A stretch of DNA of 64,000 nucleotides, from the NCBI RefSeq assembly GCF_042678185.1, contig NZ_JBHUDQ010000001.1. One strand, 5' to 3'. Origin of the DNA: Ramlibacter ginsenosidimutans (GTDB lineage: Bacteria > Pseudomonadota > Gammaproteobacteria > Burkholderiales > Burkholderiaceae_C). The notes beneath the pieces are model-generated. The model saw only the letters and a list, made by a program, of their open reading frames with translations, was not told the DNA's origin and did no database searches. Of this stretch, positions 40,572-48,514 are shown one piece after another (within the stretch, counting starts at the first letter, position 1; each line of letters begins with the position of its first letter). Both the position numbers and the translations under genes were made by a program.

Positions 40572-42257
40572 TCACTCGCAGCTGAAGCTGTCCGCCGATT
40601 CGATGCTGCCCGTTCCCTTGTAGCGCGCGACCTTGGGCCACGGGCACAGAGGACGCGTGCGATCCGCGGCCCAGGTGGAAGGCACGTCGGTGTTGACGCC
40701 GCCCGGGTTGCCGGCGCCCCGCGCCTTGGCCACCACCGCTTCGGGAGCCTGGCCCTTCTCGACCCAGTTCACCAGCGGGGTGAGCATGTCGAACTGGTCG
40801 GTCGCCGGGCCGCCGGAGCAGTGGTTCATGCCGGGCACCAGGTACAGCCGCGCATAGGAGGCGGTGGTGCCGGTGTTCGTGGCGAGCGCCCGGTACCAGT
40901 TCGTCGTGTCGTCGCTGGAGAAGATCGGGTCGCTGGTGCCGTGGTAGACCATGATCTTGGCGCCGCGGCCCTGCAGCGCGGAGAGGTCCCTCGGATGGGG
41001 CGGCGTCATGAAGGACATGGCGCTTTCCGTGTACGTGCCATTGGTCGCCTGGATCCTGGCCAGGATCGTGTCGATGTTGGCGCTGGCGGCGAACGCCGGG
41101 CCACTGAAGGTGGCCGGATCTTCAGGCGGCACTTCCCAGATGAAGCCCACGGCGCTCGAGTCGAGGATGCCTGGGACGGTGAACTTCCAGAACGACCAGC
41201 CCGCAGTGCCCAGGCCCGCGTCGTACGGCCAGCTCGAATAGAAGCGCGTGCCGTCGCTGGACTGCGCGCCCGCGAACAGGTTCGCGATCTTCCCCTTCTG
41301 GTCCGCGGTGAGGCAGGTGCCGTCCCGTGCGCCGGTGCAGGTGGGCACGTCGCGATTGAGGTCGAAGGCGCCCTGGCACGCGGCCGTATCGTTCACGATG
41401 CCGTCGGCGGAGCCGTCAAGCGCGTCGCACCTGGCGAGCACCGCCTTGGAGACCATCTGGCGCTCCGCGGTCGTGAAGCCCGTGGAAGGGTCGCCGGGCG
41501 TGCTGGCGAGCGACAGGTAGGTCTGGTAGCCCTTGATGTTCGCCGTCGCTGCAAGCGGCAGGCGGAAGCCCGGGTCGCCCGCGAGGAAGCCGTCGTACTG
41601 GTCGGCGAGGCGCGACGCGGCGACCATGGTGTGGCGTCCGCCATTGGAGCAACCGCCGAAGTACGACCGGTCCGGAGCCTTGCCGTAGGTGGTCTGGATC
41701 AACGCCTTGGCCATCGGCGTGAGCTTGGCCTCGGCCTGGTAGCCGTAGTCCAGGCGCGCCTGCGGGTCGATGCCGAAGGTGGCGCTGCCACCGCTGTGGC
41801 CCGCGTCCGAGCTGATCACGGCGAAGCCCATGTTGAGGGCGCTCGTCGTCGCGCCGCCGCCCCCGACCGGGCCCGTGGCCGTCACGACGCTGCCGTCGGT
41901 GCCGCCGTTGCCCTGGTAGAAGAAGCGCCCGTTCCAGGCGAGCGGCAGGCGCATTTCGAAGCCGATGGCGTAGGCCTTGCCGTCGACCGGGCTGGTGCGC
42001 GGATACATGCTGCCCTTCACGAGGCAGTGCGCCGGGGCGGGGTTGCCGCCGACCGAGACGCCGCCCGCTGCGACGGTGGTCGCACTCGCGATGCTCGTGT
42101 CGTGGTAGCTGAAGCGGGCCAGGTCACTGCAGTTGCCGTTGAACGCAGCACCGACGGCGCCGCTCAACTGCGGCAGGTTGGCGTCTCCGTTCCCACCGCC
42201 GCCGCAAGCGGCCAGGGTGGCGGCGAGCATGGCGGGCCATGCGAGTTTCGTCTTCAT
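40572..42257 (-). CDS. Tannase/feruloyl esterase family lipoprotein
   Basis: Predicted 561-residue alpha/beta-hydrolase that cleaves ester bonds of plant phenolics such as ferulate or gallate esters. The signal ends in a lipobox (LAAC, about residue 18) before a GGGG linker, so it should be lipid-anchored outside the cytoplasm. The nucleophile is in YFGGCSNGGRH, the acid in HGTSDPIF and the histidine in GMNHCSGG. The Cys next to Ser and the Cys next to His form the CS-D-HC disulfide typical of this family. The start at 42257 (MKTKLAW) follows from the signal peptide; the open frame further upstream lies over the MarR gene. It is divergent from that regulator. Confidence 0.9.
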   Translation of the reverse strand: MKTKLAWPAMLAATLAACGGGGNGDANLPQLSGAVGAAFNGNCSDLARFSYHDTSIASATTVAAGGVSVGGNPAPAHCLVKGSMYPRTSPVDGKAYAIGFEMRLPLAWNGRFFYQGNGGTDGSVVTATGPVGGGGATTSALNMGFAVISSDAGHSGGSATFGIDPQARLDYGYQAEAKLTPMAKALIQTTYGKAPDRSYFGGCSNGGRHTMVAASRLADQYDGFLAGDPGFRLPLAATANIKGYQTYLSLASTPGDPSTGFTTAERQMVSKAVLARCDALDGSADGIVNDTAACQGAFDLNRDVPTCTGARDGTCLTADQKGKIANLFAGAQSSDGTRFYSSWPYDAGLGTAGWSFWKFTVPGILDSSAVGFIWEVPPEDPATFSGPAFAASANIDTILARIQATNGTYTESAMSFMTPPHPRDLSALQGRGAKIMVYHGTSDPIFSSDDTTNWYRALATNTGTTASYARLYLVPGMNHCSGGPATDQFDMLTPLVNWVEKGQAPEAVVAKARGAGNPGGVNTDVPSTWAADRTRPLCPWPKVARYKGTGSIESADSFSCE

Positions 42258-42293
42258 GGGTCTCCCCCGGGGTGCGGCGGCGCCGCGTTGACC

Positions 42294-42308
42294 GTTAAGG
42301 TACTTAAC
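42294..42308. promoter_or_regulatory. GTTAAG-GTA-CTTAAC palindrome between the tannase and MarR genes
   Basis: A perfect 6-3-6 inverted repeat in the 165-base divergent intergenic region, 37 bases upstream of the tannase start. Its AT-rich arms stand out in this GC-rich DNA. MarR-family proteins bind palindromes of this size, so it is a good operator candidate for the adjacent regulator. Confidence 0.5.
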
Positions 42309-42313
42309 CAATC

Positions 42314-42325
42314 TCTCCATGGAGA
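42314..42325. promoter_or_regulatory. TCTCCATGGAGA palindrome, second candidate operator
   Basis: A perfect 12-bp palindrome 5 bases from the 42294 site and 98 bases before the MarR start. It could be a second regulator site, or chance. Confidence 0.3.
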
Positions 42326-42422
42326 TTCGGACTTTCCCTAGACACCGCACAGCCACACGCGCGCCAACAGATGTGGTAGCTAAACCAGTTGGCAGCTCGG
42401 CAGGCTTGGGCACAATGCCCGC

Positions 42423-42914
42423 ATGAGCAACCGACGCAGCCCGCGGCTCGACCTCACGCCGGCCGGGCGGATGGAAGAGGCGCGCCTGCAGAAGGTGCTG
42501 GGCTACCAGCTGGCGCAGGCGACCATCGTGACCGACGCGATCTTCAGGGAGCAGGTGGGCAAGCCGCTCAACCTGCGGCCGGTGGAGTACACGGTGCTGA
42601 CGCTGATCGCGGAGAACCCGGGCGGATCGCTGGTGCGGCTCGCGCGCGCCCTGTGCGTGACGCCGCCCAACATCTCCACGATGGTGGACCGGCTGGAAGC
42701 CAAGGGCCTGATCGCGCGGGAGTCGAGCGAGGAAGACCGGCGCGCCCACGTGCTGCACGTCACCAGCAAGGGCGCGGACCTCGTGCGCAAGGCCACGCAG
42801 AAGATCGTGGCGGCGGAAAGCCAGGCGCTGCCGCTCTCCGCCGGCGAACAGGCGATCCTCGCCGAGCTGCTGCACAAGGTGGCGCTCGCGCGCAGCAAGG
42901 TGCTGGGCGGCTGA
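42423..42914 (+). CDS. MarR-family transcriptional regulator
   Basis: Predicted 163-residue winged-helix dimer. Residues 40-110 carry the MarR pattern LRPVEYTVLTLIAENPG, TPPNISTMVDRLEAKGLI (recognition helix) and RESSEEDRRAHVLHVTSKG (wing). It is divergent from the tannase gene, so it most likely represses that gene until a phenolic ligand such as ferulate binds. That is inference from layout and from the role of MarR proteins in phenolic catabolism. A palindrome pair lies between the two genes. Confidence 0.9.
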   Translation: MSNRRSPRLDLTPAGRMEEARLQKVLGYQLAQATIVTDAIFREQVGKPLNLRPVEYTVLTLIAENPGGSLVRLARALCVTPPNISTMVDRLEAKGLIARESSEEDRRAHVLHVTSKGADLVRKATQKIVAAESQALPLSAGEQAILAELLHKVALARSKVLGG

Positions 42915-42953
42915 GCCGGCGCGCCGCGGCCTGCGCCGCTATACTTGCCCTTC

Positions 42954-43043
42954 GCTCCGGGGTGCGGGCGGCATGGGCCGCCCGCTGAGATGGCCAGCAC
43001 CAAACCCGTGAACTTGAACCGGTTCGTACCGGCGTAAGGAGAG
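42954..43043 (+). ncRNA. TPP (thi-box) riboswitch
   Basis: The leader holds the THI-element core: GGGGTGC near the 5' end, CTGAGATGGC, then ACCCGTGAACTTGAACCGG and TTCGTACCGGCGTAAGGAGA, matching the thiamine pyrophosphate aptamer consensus (CUGAGA ... ACCCG.UGAACCUGAUC.GG..CG..GCGUAGGGA). A TATACT -10-like box lies at 42940-42945. It precedes thiO-thiS-thiG, the expected target. The AAGGAG at its 3' edge (43036-43041) also serves the leader ORF at 43046, so TPP binding could hide this ribosome-binding site. Confidence 0.95.
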
Positions 43044-43045
43044 CC

Positions 43046-43090
43046 ATGCAGCACCCTCCCCTCCCCGTTCCCAAGGACCCGAAGCGATGA
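43046..43090 (+). CDS. 14-codon leader ORF between the TPP riboswitch and thiO
   Basis: The frame reads MQHPPLPVPKDPKR. Its ATG lies 4 bases after AAGGAG at the riboswitch's 3' edge, and its TGA overlaps the thiO ATG (ATGA at 43087). The peptide is proline-rich and matches no known domain. It may serve to couple riboswitch state to thiO translation. It could also be chance, though the two precise junctions argue against that. Confidence 0.4.
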   Translation: MQHPPLPVPKDPKR

Positions 43091-44121
43091 CCATTGCCAT
43101 CGCCGGCGCGGGCCTGCTCGGGCGCCTGCTCGCCTTCCAGCTGGCGCGCGCGGGCCACACCGTCCACGTCTTCGATCCCGCCGCCCACGCCGAGGCGCGC
43201 GGCGCCGCCGGCTGGACGGCCGCCGGCATGCTGAGCCCGGTGGCGGAACTCGAATGCGCCGACGAGAACGTGTTCCGCCTCGGTCTGCGCACGATGGCGC
43301 TGTGGCCGCAGCTCATCGCGCAGCTCGACGTGCCGGTGGAATGCGCGTTCGACGGCAGCCTGCTGCTGGCGCACCGCGGCGACGAGGGCTCGGCGAAGCG
43401 GGTGATCGACCTGCTCGCGGCAAAGGCCGGCGGCATCGATGCGAGCGCCAGCCTCGCGCCGCAGTTGCTTGCAGCGGAGCGACTGCGGCAACTCGAGCCC
43501 TCGGTGCGCGGCCCCGCCCACGCGTGGCTGCTGCCGCACGAAGGGCGGATCCACACGGTGCAGGCGATGCAGGCGCTGGCCGCATCGGCGCCGCGCGTGC
43601 AGTGGCACTGGAACAGCAGCGTCGAGTCCGCCGCGCCGGGCGTCGTGCGCGTGCAGGGCGCGGAGCAGCGCTTCACGCATGTCTTCGACGTGCGCGGCAC
43701 CGGCGCGCGGCCGCAACTGCCCGTGCGGGGCGTGCGCGGCGAGATCTTCTGGTTGCAGGCGCCCGGGCTGGCGCTGCACCGACCCTTGCGCCTGCTGCAT
43801 CCGCGCTACCGCGTGTACCTCGTGCCGCGCGCACCCGACCTCGTCGTGGTCGGCGCGAGCGAGATCGAGAGCGAGGACCGCTCGCCCGTGTCCGTGCGCA
43901 GCACGGTCGAACTGCTCGCGGCCGCGCACAGCGTGATCCCCGAACTGGCGGAGGCGCGCATCGTGCACAGCGAATCCAACCTGCGCCCGGCCCTGCCCGA
44001 CAACCTGCCGCGGCTGGAGACCCAGCCCGGACTGACACGCATCAACGGCCTCTTCCGCCACGGCTGGCTCATCGCGCCGGCGCTGGTGGAACAGGCCCTC
44101 CAGGAGATGGAAACAAGATGA
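43087..44121 (+). CDS. thiO: Glycine oxidase-like FAD-dependent oxidase for thiazole synthesis
   Basis: Predicted 344-residue flavoprotein that oxidises glycine to the imine used by ThiG. The FAD Rossmann motif IAIAGAGLLGRLLAFQLARAG spans residues 3-23, WTAAGMLSPVAELE is the family flavin loop, and the C-terminus has NLRPALPDNLP and NGLFRHGWLIAPAL. It is the first large gene of a riboswitch-controlled operon. Its stop overlaps the thiS start (ATGA). Family members are also annotated as D-amino-acid oxidases; the thiamine context decides the call. Confidence 0.92.
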   Translation: MTIAIAGAGLLGRLLAFQLARAGHTVHVFDPAAHAEARGAAGWTAAGMLSPVAELECADENVFRLGLRTMALWPQLIAQLDVPVECAFDGSLLLAHRGDEGSAKRVIDLLAAKAGGIDASASLAPQLLAAERLRQLEPSVRGPAHAWLLPHEGRIHTVQAMQALAASAPRVQWHWNSSVESAAPGVVRVQGAEQRFTHVFDVRGTGARPQLPVRGVRGEIFWLQAPGLALHRPLRLLHPRYRVYLVPRAPDLVVVGASEIESEDRSPVSVRSTVELLAAAHSVIPELAEARIVHSESNLRPALPDNLPRLETQPGLTRINGLFRHGWLIAPALVEQALQEMETR

Positions 44122-44324
44122 GCCTCAGCATCAAGGTCAACGGAGAGCCGCGCAGCGTGCCGGACACCGCCACCCTGGCGGACCTGGTGAACGCGCTCGG
44201 CGAGGCGCCGCAGGCGCTCGCGACGGCCGTCAACGGCGACTTCGTGCCACGCAACGCGCGCGACGGCGTGCGGCTGCGCGAAGGCGACGAAGTGTTCACC
44301 TTCCAGCCGATCACGGGAGGCTGA
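44118..44324 (+). CDS. thiS: Sulfur carrier protein ThiS
   Basis: Predicted 68-residue ubiquitin-fold protein ending in the required Gly-Gly (FQPITGG), whose C-terminus becomes a thiocarboxylate that gives sulfur to the thiazole ring. SIKVNGEPRSVPDTATLADLV and ALATAVNGDFVPR are typical of ThiS. Its ATG overlaps the thiO stop, and thiG begins 2 bases after its own stop, so all three are coupled. Confidence 0.94.
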   Translation: MSLSIKVNGEPRSVPDTATLADLVNALGEAPQALATAVNGDFVPRNARDGVRLREGDEVFTFQPITGG

Positions 44325-44326
44325 GC

Positions 44327-45103
44327 ATGGGCCTGCGCATCGGCGACATCGAACTCACCAGCCGCTTCTTCCTCGGCACGGCCGGCTATCCGTCGCCGCA
44401 GGTGCTGCAGGAAGCGATCGCCGCGTCCGGCACGCAGGTGGTGACCGTCGGACTCAAGCGCCAGCTCGCCGCCGGCGGCGCGCCCGGCGATTTCTACGCG
44501 ATGATCCGCGCGAGCGGCGCACGCCTGCTGCCCAACACCGCGGGCTGCCGCACGGCACGCGAAGCGGTCACGCTGGCGCGCATGGCGCGCGAACTGTTCG
44601 ACACCCGCTGGCTCAAGCTGGAAGTCGTGGGCGACGACTACACGCTGCAGCCGGACCCGTTCGAACTGGTGGACGCCGCGCGCACGCTGGTGCAGGACGG
44701 CTTCGAAGTCTTTCCCTACTGCACCGACGACCTCGTCACCTGCCAGCGGCTGCTCGACGTGGGCTGCCGCATCCTCATGCCCTGGGGCGCGCCCATCGGA
44801 TCGGGCCAGGGCCTGCTCAACCCGACGGCGCTGCGCACCCTGCGCGCGCGCCTGCCCGACGCGCTGCTGGTGGTGGATGCGGGCATCGGCTCGCCGCAAC
44901 ACGCGGTGCATGCGATGGAGCTGGGCTTCGATGCGGTGCTGGTGAACTCCGCCGTGTCGCAGTCGCACGATCCGGTCAAGATGGCGCGCGCCTTCCGGCT
45001 CGCCGTGGAGTCGGGGCGGCTCGCGTACGAGGCCGGCATCATGGCGCGCCAGGAGATGGCGGTGCCAAGCACGCCGGTGACCGGCCAGCCCTTCGTCCTT
45101 TGA
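44327..45103 (+). CDS. thiG: Thiazole synthase
   Basis: Predicted 258-residue TIM-barrel enzyme that builds the thiazole phosphate carboxylate moiety of thiamine from DXP, the glycine imine and ThiS thiocarboxylate. Typical segments are SRFFLGTAGYPSPQVLQEAI, LPNTAGCRTAREAV, WLKLEVVGDD, MPWGAPIGSGQGL and DAVLVNSAVSQS, where the phosphate is bound. The ribosome-binding site GGAGG overlaps the last codons of thiS. No thiC, thiD or thiE lies in the window. Confidence 0.95.
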   Translation: MGLRIGDIELTSRFFLGTAGYPSPQVLQEAIAASGTQVVTVGLKRQLAAGGAPGDFYAMIRASGARLLPNTAGCRTAREAVTLARMARELFDTRWLKLEVVGDDYTLQPDPFELVDAARTLVQDGFEVFPYCTDDLVTCQRLLDVGCRILMPWGAPIGSGQGLLNPTALRTLRARLPDALLVVDAGIGSPQHAVHAMELGFDAVLVNSAVSQSHDPVKMARAFRLAVESGRLAYEAGIMARQEMAVPSTPVTGQPFVL

Positions 45104-45106
45104 ACG

Positions 45107-45880
45107 ATGAAGATCGCCACCTTCAACGTCAATGGCGTGAAGGGGCGGCTGCCGCGGCTGCTCGAGTGGCTGGAGGAGACGGCACCCGATGTCGTCTGCC
45201 TGCAGGAGATCAAGACCGGCGACCCGGCCGGCCCGGCTCAGGCACTGGCGCAGGCGGGTTACCGCGGCGTGTGGCATCCGCAGCGCTCGCATCATGGCGT
45301 CGCCGTGCTCGCGCGCGGCGAGCCGCCGCGCGAAATCGGGCGCACCCTGCCCGGTGATCCCGCGGACCTCGCGTCGCGCTGGCTCGAATGCGAGGTGCAG
45401 GGCCTGCACGTGGTCTCGGTCTACCTGCCCAACGGCAACCCGGTGCCCAGCCCGAACTTCGACTACAAGCTGCGCTGGATGGACCGGCTGGTCGCGCACG
45501 GCGAAGCCCTGCTGGCCACGCGTCGCCCCGTCGTGCTCGCCGGCGACTTCAACGTGGTGCCGACCAACAGCGACATCTACAACGCGGGCAGCTGGCGCTT
45601 CGACGCCGTGCTGCAGCCGGAAACCCGCGAGAAGTACGAGCGCCTGCTGGCGCAGGGCTGGGTGGACGCCATGCGCCACCTGCACCCGAAGCAGCGCATC
45701 TACACGTTCTGGGTGAACGCGGCGGCCTTCCAGCGCAACGCCGGTTTCCGCATGGATTTCCTGCTGCTGAGCCCGGATCTCGTGCCCCGGCTGCGCGCCA
45801 CCGGCGTCGACGCGGAACATCGCGGGCGGGACAAGCCCAGCGACCACGCGCCGGCGTGGATCACGCTGGATTGGCCTTGA
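45107..45880 (+). CDS. xth: Exodeoxyribonuclease III (AP endonuclease)
   Basis: Predicted 257-residue DNA-repair nuclease. The EEP-fold motifs are in order: KIATFNVNGVKGRL at the start, CLQEIKTGD (metal-binding Glu), YLPNGNPVP, LAGDFNVVP (Asp and Asn of the active site) and SDHAPAWITLDWP (catalytic His) at the end. It starts 3 bases after thiG and probably shares its transcript. Its last 20 bases overlap the end of the PAS protein gene on the other strand. Confidence 0.94.
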   Translation: MKIATFNVNGVKGRLPRLLEWLEETAPDVVCLQEIKTGDPAGPAQALAQAGYRGVWHPQRSHHGVAVLARGEPPREIGRTLPGDPADLASRWLECEVQGLHVVSVYLPNGNPVPSPNFDYKLRWMDRLVAHGEALLATRRPVVLAGDFNVVPTNSDIYNAGSWRFDAVLQPETREKYERLLAQGWVDAMRHLHPKQRIYTFWVNAAAFQRNAGFRMDFLLLSPDLVPRLRATGVDAEHRGRDKPSDHAPAWITLDWP

Positions 45881-46268
45881 GCTGCGCCTCGGTCGCGTCA
45901 CGCGCGGTGGCGAGCACGCCGGTGACCTGCCCGGCCGCGTCCTTCACCAGCGCGAAGCTGAAGTCCACGTAGAGCTTGCGCCCGTCCTTCGGCTGGGCGC
46001 GCGTGCGCATCACGCGGCCGGCGACGCGCAATGCGCCCGACGCGATCGCGCGTGCGAAGCCCGCGTCGTGCGCGGCCCGGAAGCGCTCCGGCACGATGAG
46101 ATTCAGGTCGGCGCCGAGGACCTCCGCCGCGGCGTAACCGAACAGGCGCTCCGCCGCCGGATTCCAGAAGCGGATGCGGCCTTGCACGTCCGCGAGCACG
46201 AGGGCTTCCGGCAGGGCCTGCAAAACGCCGTGCAGCAGGTCGGGGGACAGGGGCATCGGCGAACTCAT
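45861..46268 (-). CDS. Single PAS-domain protein
   Basis: Predicted 135-residue cytoplasmic sensor made of one PAS/PAC module: VLQALPEALVLADVQGRIRFWNPAAERLFGY opens the fold and VTGVLATARDATE closes it. No output domain follows, so it must act through partners or be a leftover of a larger kinase. The start is taken as ATG at 46268; a TTG at 46328 would add 20 residues but lies inside a palindrome (46315-46328). It overlaps the 3' end of xth by 20 bases, tail to tail. Confidence 0.8.
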   Translation of the reverse strand: MSSPMPLSPDLLHGVLQALPEALVLADVQGRIRFWNPAAERLFGYAAAEVLGADLNLIVPERFRAAHDAGFARAIASGALRVAGRVMRTRAQPKDGRKLYVDFSFALVKDAAGQVTGVLATARDATEAQLKANPA

Positions 46269-46314
46269 GCGGTCTCGATTCCGTGGTGAGGGGCTGAACG
46301 GAAGCCCAGGCCGG

Positions 46315-46328
46315 TTGTCGTCCGACAA
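46315..46328. promoter_or_regulatory. TTGTCG-TC-CGACAA palindrome upstream of the PAS gene
   Basis: A 6-2-6 inverted repeat lies 47 bases before the minus-strand PAS start and 60 bases before the divergent gene at 46388. It resembles the TGTCSGACA sites elsewhere in the window but has a different spacer. Confidence 0.3.
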
Positions 46329-46387
46329 GGGGGCGGGAGGGAGGCGGTTAGCATGGATCAGCAGAAGACGAAGAGACCGGCAACATC

Positions 46388-46687
46388 ATGGATGAAGAGA
46401 TCGCGGCGCTCAGGAAGGAAGTGGAGCACCTGATCGCAATGCACACGGCTTCGTACGTGACCCTCACGTCGCTCGTGGCCACCCACCCGCAGCCGGAGCA
46501 GTTCCAGTTGCACCTGATCACCGCGCTGGAAGGCGTGCTCGGGTCGGAACGCCTTGGCCGCTGGACCGAGGACCAGAAGCAGATCGTGCGGCGCGTGGTG
46601 GAGACCTTCCAGAACGTGCGGCCGGCGCCGCCCATCGATCCCCTGAAGCAGGCGCTCGGCGACCGGGACCCCCGGCAGCATCCCTGA
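46388..46687 (+). CDS. Hypothetical helical protein
   Basis: Predicted 99-residue soluble protein (MDEEIAALRKEVEHLIAMH...). It is mostly alpha-helical, with WTEDQKQIVRRVVETFQNVR near the C-terminus and no signal or membrane segment. It is divergent from the PAS gene across about 120 bases with a palindrome between. No family is recognised; a link to PAS signalling is only positional. Confidence 0.6.
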   Translation: MDEEIAALRKEVEHLIAMHTASYVTLTSLVATHPQPEQFQLHLITALEGVLGSERLGRWTEDQKQIVRRVVETFQNVRPAPPIDPLKQALGDRDPRQHP

Positions 46688-46715
46688 CGGTTGGATCGCG
46701 TCGGCCGCGCGCGGC

Positions 46716-47903
46716 TCACGGCAGGAACAGCTCCTGCAGGTTCGAGAGGAAGTCGAAGCCGTGCTCCGTCGGCCGCACGCGGGCGAAGTCGCGCGTGACC
46801 AGGCCCTTGGCCTCGGCGTCGCGCAGCGGCTTCTCGATGGTGCTGAGCGGCAGGCCCGTGCGGTCCACGAAGTCCTGCAGCGCGAATCCTTCCTTCAGCC
46901 GCAGCGCGTTCAGCATGTACTCGAATGGCAGGTCGCCGCGCGCGACTTCCTCTTCCTGCGCGATCGCGTGGCCTGCCAGCGCGTTCTCCATGTAGAGCCG
47001 CGGTTCGCGATTGCGCACCTGCCGCACGATGCGATGCGGGAACGACAGTTTCCCGTGCGCCCCGGCGCCGATCCCCAGGTAGTCGCCGAACTGCCAGTAA
47101 TTCCAGTTGTGCCAGCAGCGGTGGCCAGGCTTGGCATACGCCGACACCTCGTAGCGCTCCAGGCCCGTCGCTGCTGTCATCTCCGTGATGCGATCGAGCA
47201 TCGCGTAGGCCAGGTCTTCCGGCGGGATCACCGGCGGGAACTTGGCGAACAGGGTGTTCGGTTCGATGGTGAGGTGGTAGATCGACAGGTGCGGCGGCTG
47301 CAAGGCCAGCGCCTGCGTGACGTCCTCTTCCAGCTGCGCCAGCGTCTGCCCCGGCAGCGCATACATCAGGTCGAGGTTGAAGGTCTCGAAATTCTCGGCC
47401 GCCTCCTCGACGGCAGCGATGGCCTGGCGGCTGTCGTGCACGCGGCCGATCGCCTTCAGGTGCGCATCGTTGAAGCTCTGCACGCCGACCGACAGGCGCG
47501 TCACGCCGGCAGCGCGGAACGCCTTGAAGCGGTCCTTCTCGAAGGTGCCGGGATTCGCTTCCAGCGTGATCTCCGCCTCGGGTACCAGCTTCACGCGCGC
47601 GCGGATGTCCGACAGCAGCCGGTCGATGCCTGCCGGCGAGAACAGGCTGGGCGTGCCGCCGCCGATGAAGATGCTGTGCACTTCACGCCCCCAGACGAGG
47701 GGAAGCGCCGATTCGAGGTCGGCCCGGAGGGCATCGAGGTACTGCTGCTCGGGCAGCTCGCCCCCCTTCATTTCGTGCGAGTTGAAGTCGCAGTAAGGGC
47801 ACTTGCGCAGGCACCACGGCAGGTGCACGTAGAGCGACAGCGGCGGCAAGGCCGGCAGCTGCAGCGTGCCGGGCCGCAGGAAGTGCGTGACGTCGTTGGC
47901 CAT
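46716..47903 (-). CDS. hemW: Radical SAM heme chaperone HemW (formerly oxygen-independent coproporphyrinogen oxidase-like)
   Basis: Predicted 395-residue cytoplasmic protein that binds heme and an Fe4S4 cluster. The radical SAM cysteines are in CLRKCPYCDF, near the N-terminus after SLYVHLPW. IFIGGGTPSLF, EITLEANPGTFE, RLSVGVQSFND and the C-terminal HemN-like winged helix (FEYMLNALRLKEGF) follow. The start at 47903 (MANDVTHF) is used; the frame upstream is a shadow of rdgB. It is the last gene of a minus-strand run with rdgB and rph, a frequent order in Burkholderiales. Confidence 0.94.
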   Translation of the reverse strand: MANDVTHFLRPGTLQLPALPPLSLYVHLPWCLRKCPYCDFNSHEMKGGELPEQQYLDALRADLESALPLVWGREVHSIFIGGGTPSLFSPAGIDRLLSDIRARVKLVPEAEITLEANPGTFEKDRFKAFRAAGVTRLSVGVQSFNDAHLKAIGRVHDSRQAIAAVEEAAENFETFNLDLMYALPGQTLAQLEEDVTQALALQPPHLSIYHLTIEPNTLFAKFPPVIPPEDLAYAMLDRITEMTAATGLERYEVSAYAKPGHRCWHNWNYWQFGDYLGIGAGAHGKLSFPHRIVRQVRNREPRLYMENALAGHAIAQEEEVARGDLPFEYMLNALRLKEGFALQDFVDRTGLPLSTIEKPLRDAEAKGLVTRDFARVRPTEHGFDFLSNLQELFLP

Positions 47904-47908
47904 GGCGA

Positions 47909-48514
47909 CTACAACCAGCGTTCGCGAATGAGCTGCACCATCTGCTGCGCCGCCTTGCCGCGATGGCTGTTCGCGTTCTTCACCTCGGGGGGCAGTTCGG
48001 CGAACGTCCGGCCGAAGGCGGGAATGAACATGACCGGATCGAAGCCGAAGCCATGCGCGCCGCGCGGCTCGCGCGTGATCTCGCCCACCGCCCGGCCGAC
48101 CGCGATCAGCGGTTCGGGATCCTCGGGCGTGCGCACGGCGACCAGCGTGCTCACGAGCGCGGCGCGGCGCTGCGCGATGTCGCGCATCTGCTCGAGCAGC
48201 GCCTTCACGTTGTGCTCGTCGCCCTTCGGATAGCCGAACTGCGTCGCGTAATAGGCCGTGTCCACGCCGGGCAGGCCGCCGAACGCGTCCACGCACAAGC
48301 CCGCGTCGTCGGCGATCGCGGGCAGCCCGGTGTGCTGCGCCGCGTTGCGCGCCTTCGCCAGCGCGTTCTCCACGAAGGTGCGATGCGGCTCGTCGGCGTC
48401 GGGCACGCCCAGCTCGCCCTGGCGCACCAGCGCGATGCCCAGTGGCGCGAACATCGCCTGCAACTCGGCGAGCTTGCCCGGGTTGTTGGAAGCGAGGACG
48501 ACGCGATCGATCAC
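47909..48514 (-). CDS. rdgB: XTP/dITP diphosphatase (non-canonical purine NTP pyrophosphatase)
   Basis: Predicted 201-residue enzyme clearing ITP, dITP and XTP from the nucleotide pool. Motifs are VLASNNPGKLAEL at the start, TFVENALAKARNAA, ADDAGLCVDAFGGLPGV, GHGFDP-like HGFGFDPVMF and NSHRGKA at the end, matching the Ham1/RdgB family. It uses a GTG start at 48514 that overlaps the rph stop (GTGA), so the two are coupled. hemW begins 5 bases after its stop. Confidence 0.94.
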   Translation of the reverse strand: MIDRVVLASNNPGKLAELQAMFAPLGIALVRQGELGVPDADEPHRTFVENALAKARNAAQHTGLPAIADDAGLCVDAFGGLPGVDTAYYATQFGYPKGDEHNVKALLEQMRDIAQRRAALVSTLVAVRTPEDPEPLIAVGRAVGEITREPRGAHGFGFDPVMFIPAFGRTFAELPPEVKNANSHRGKAAQQMVQLIRERWL

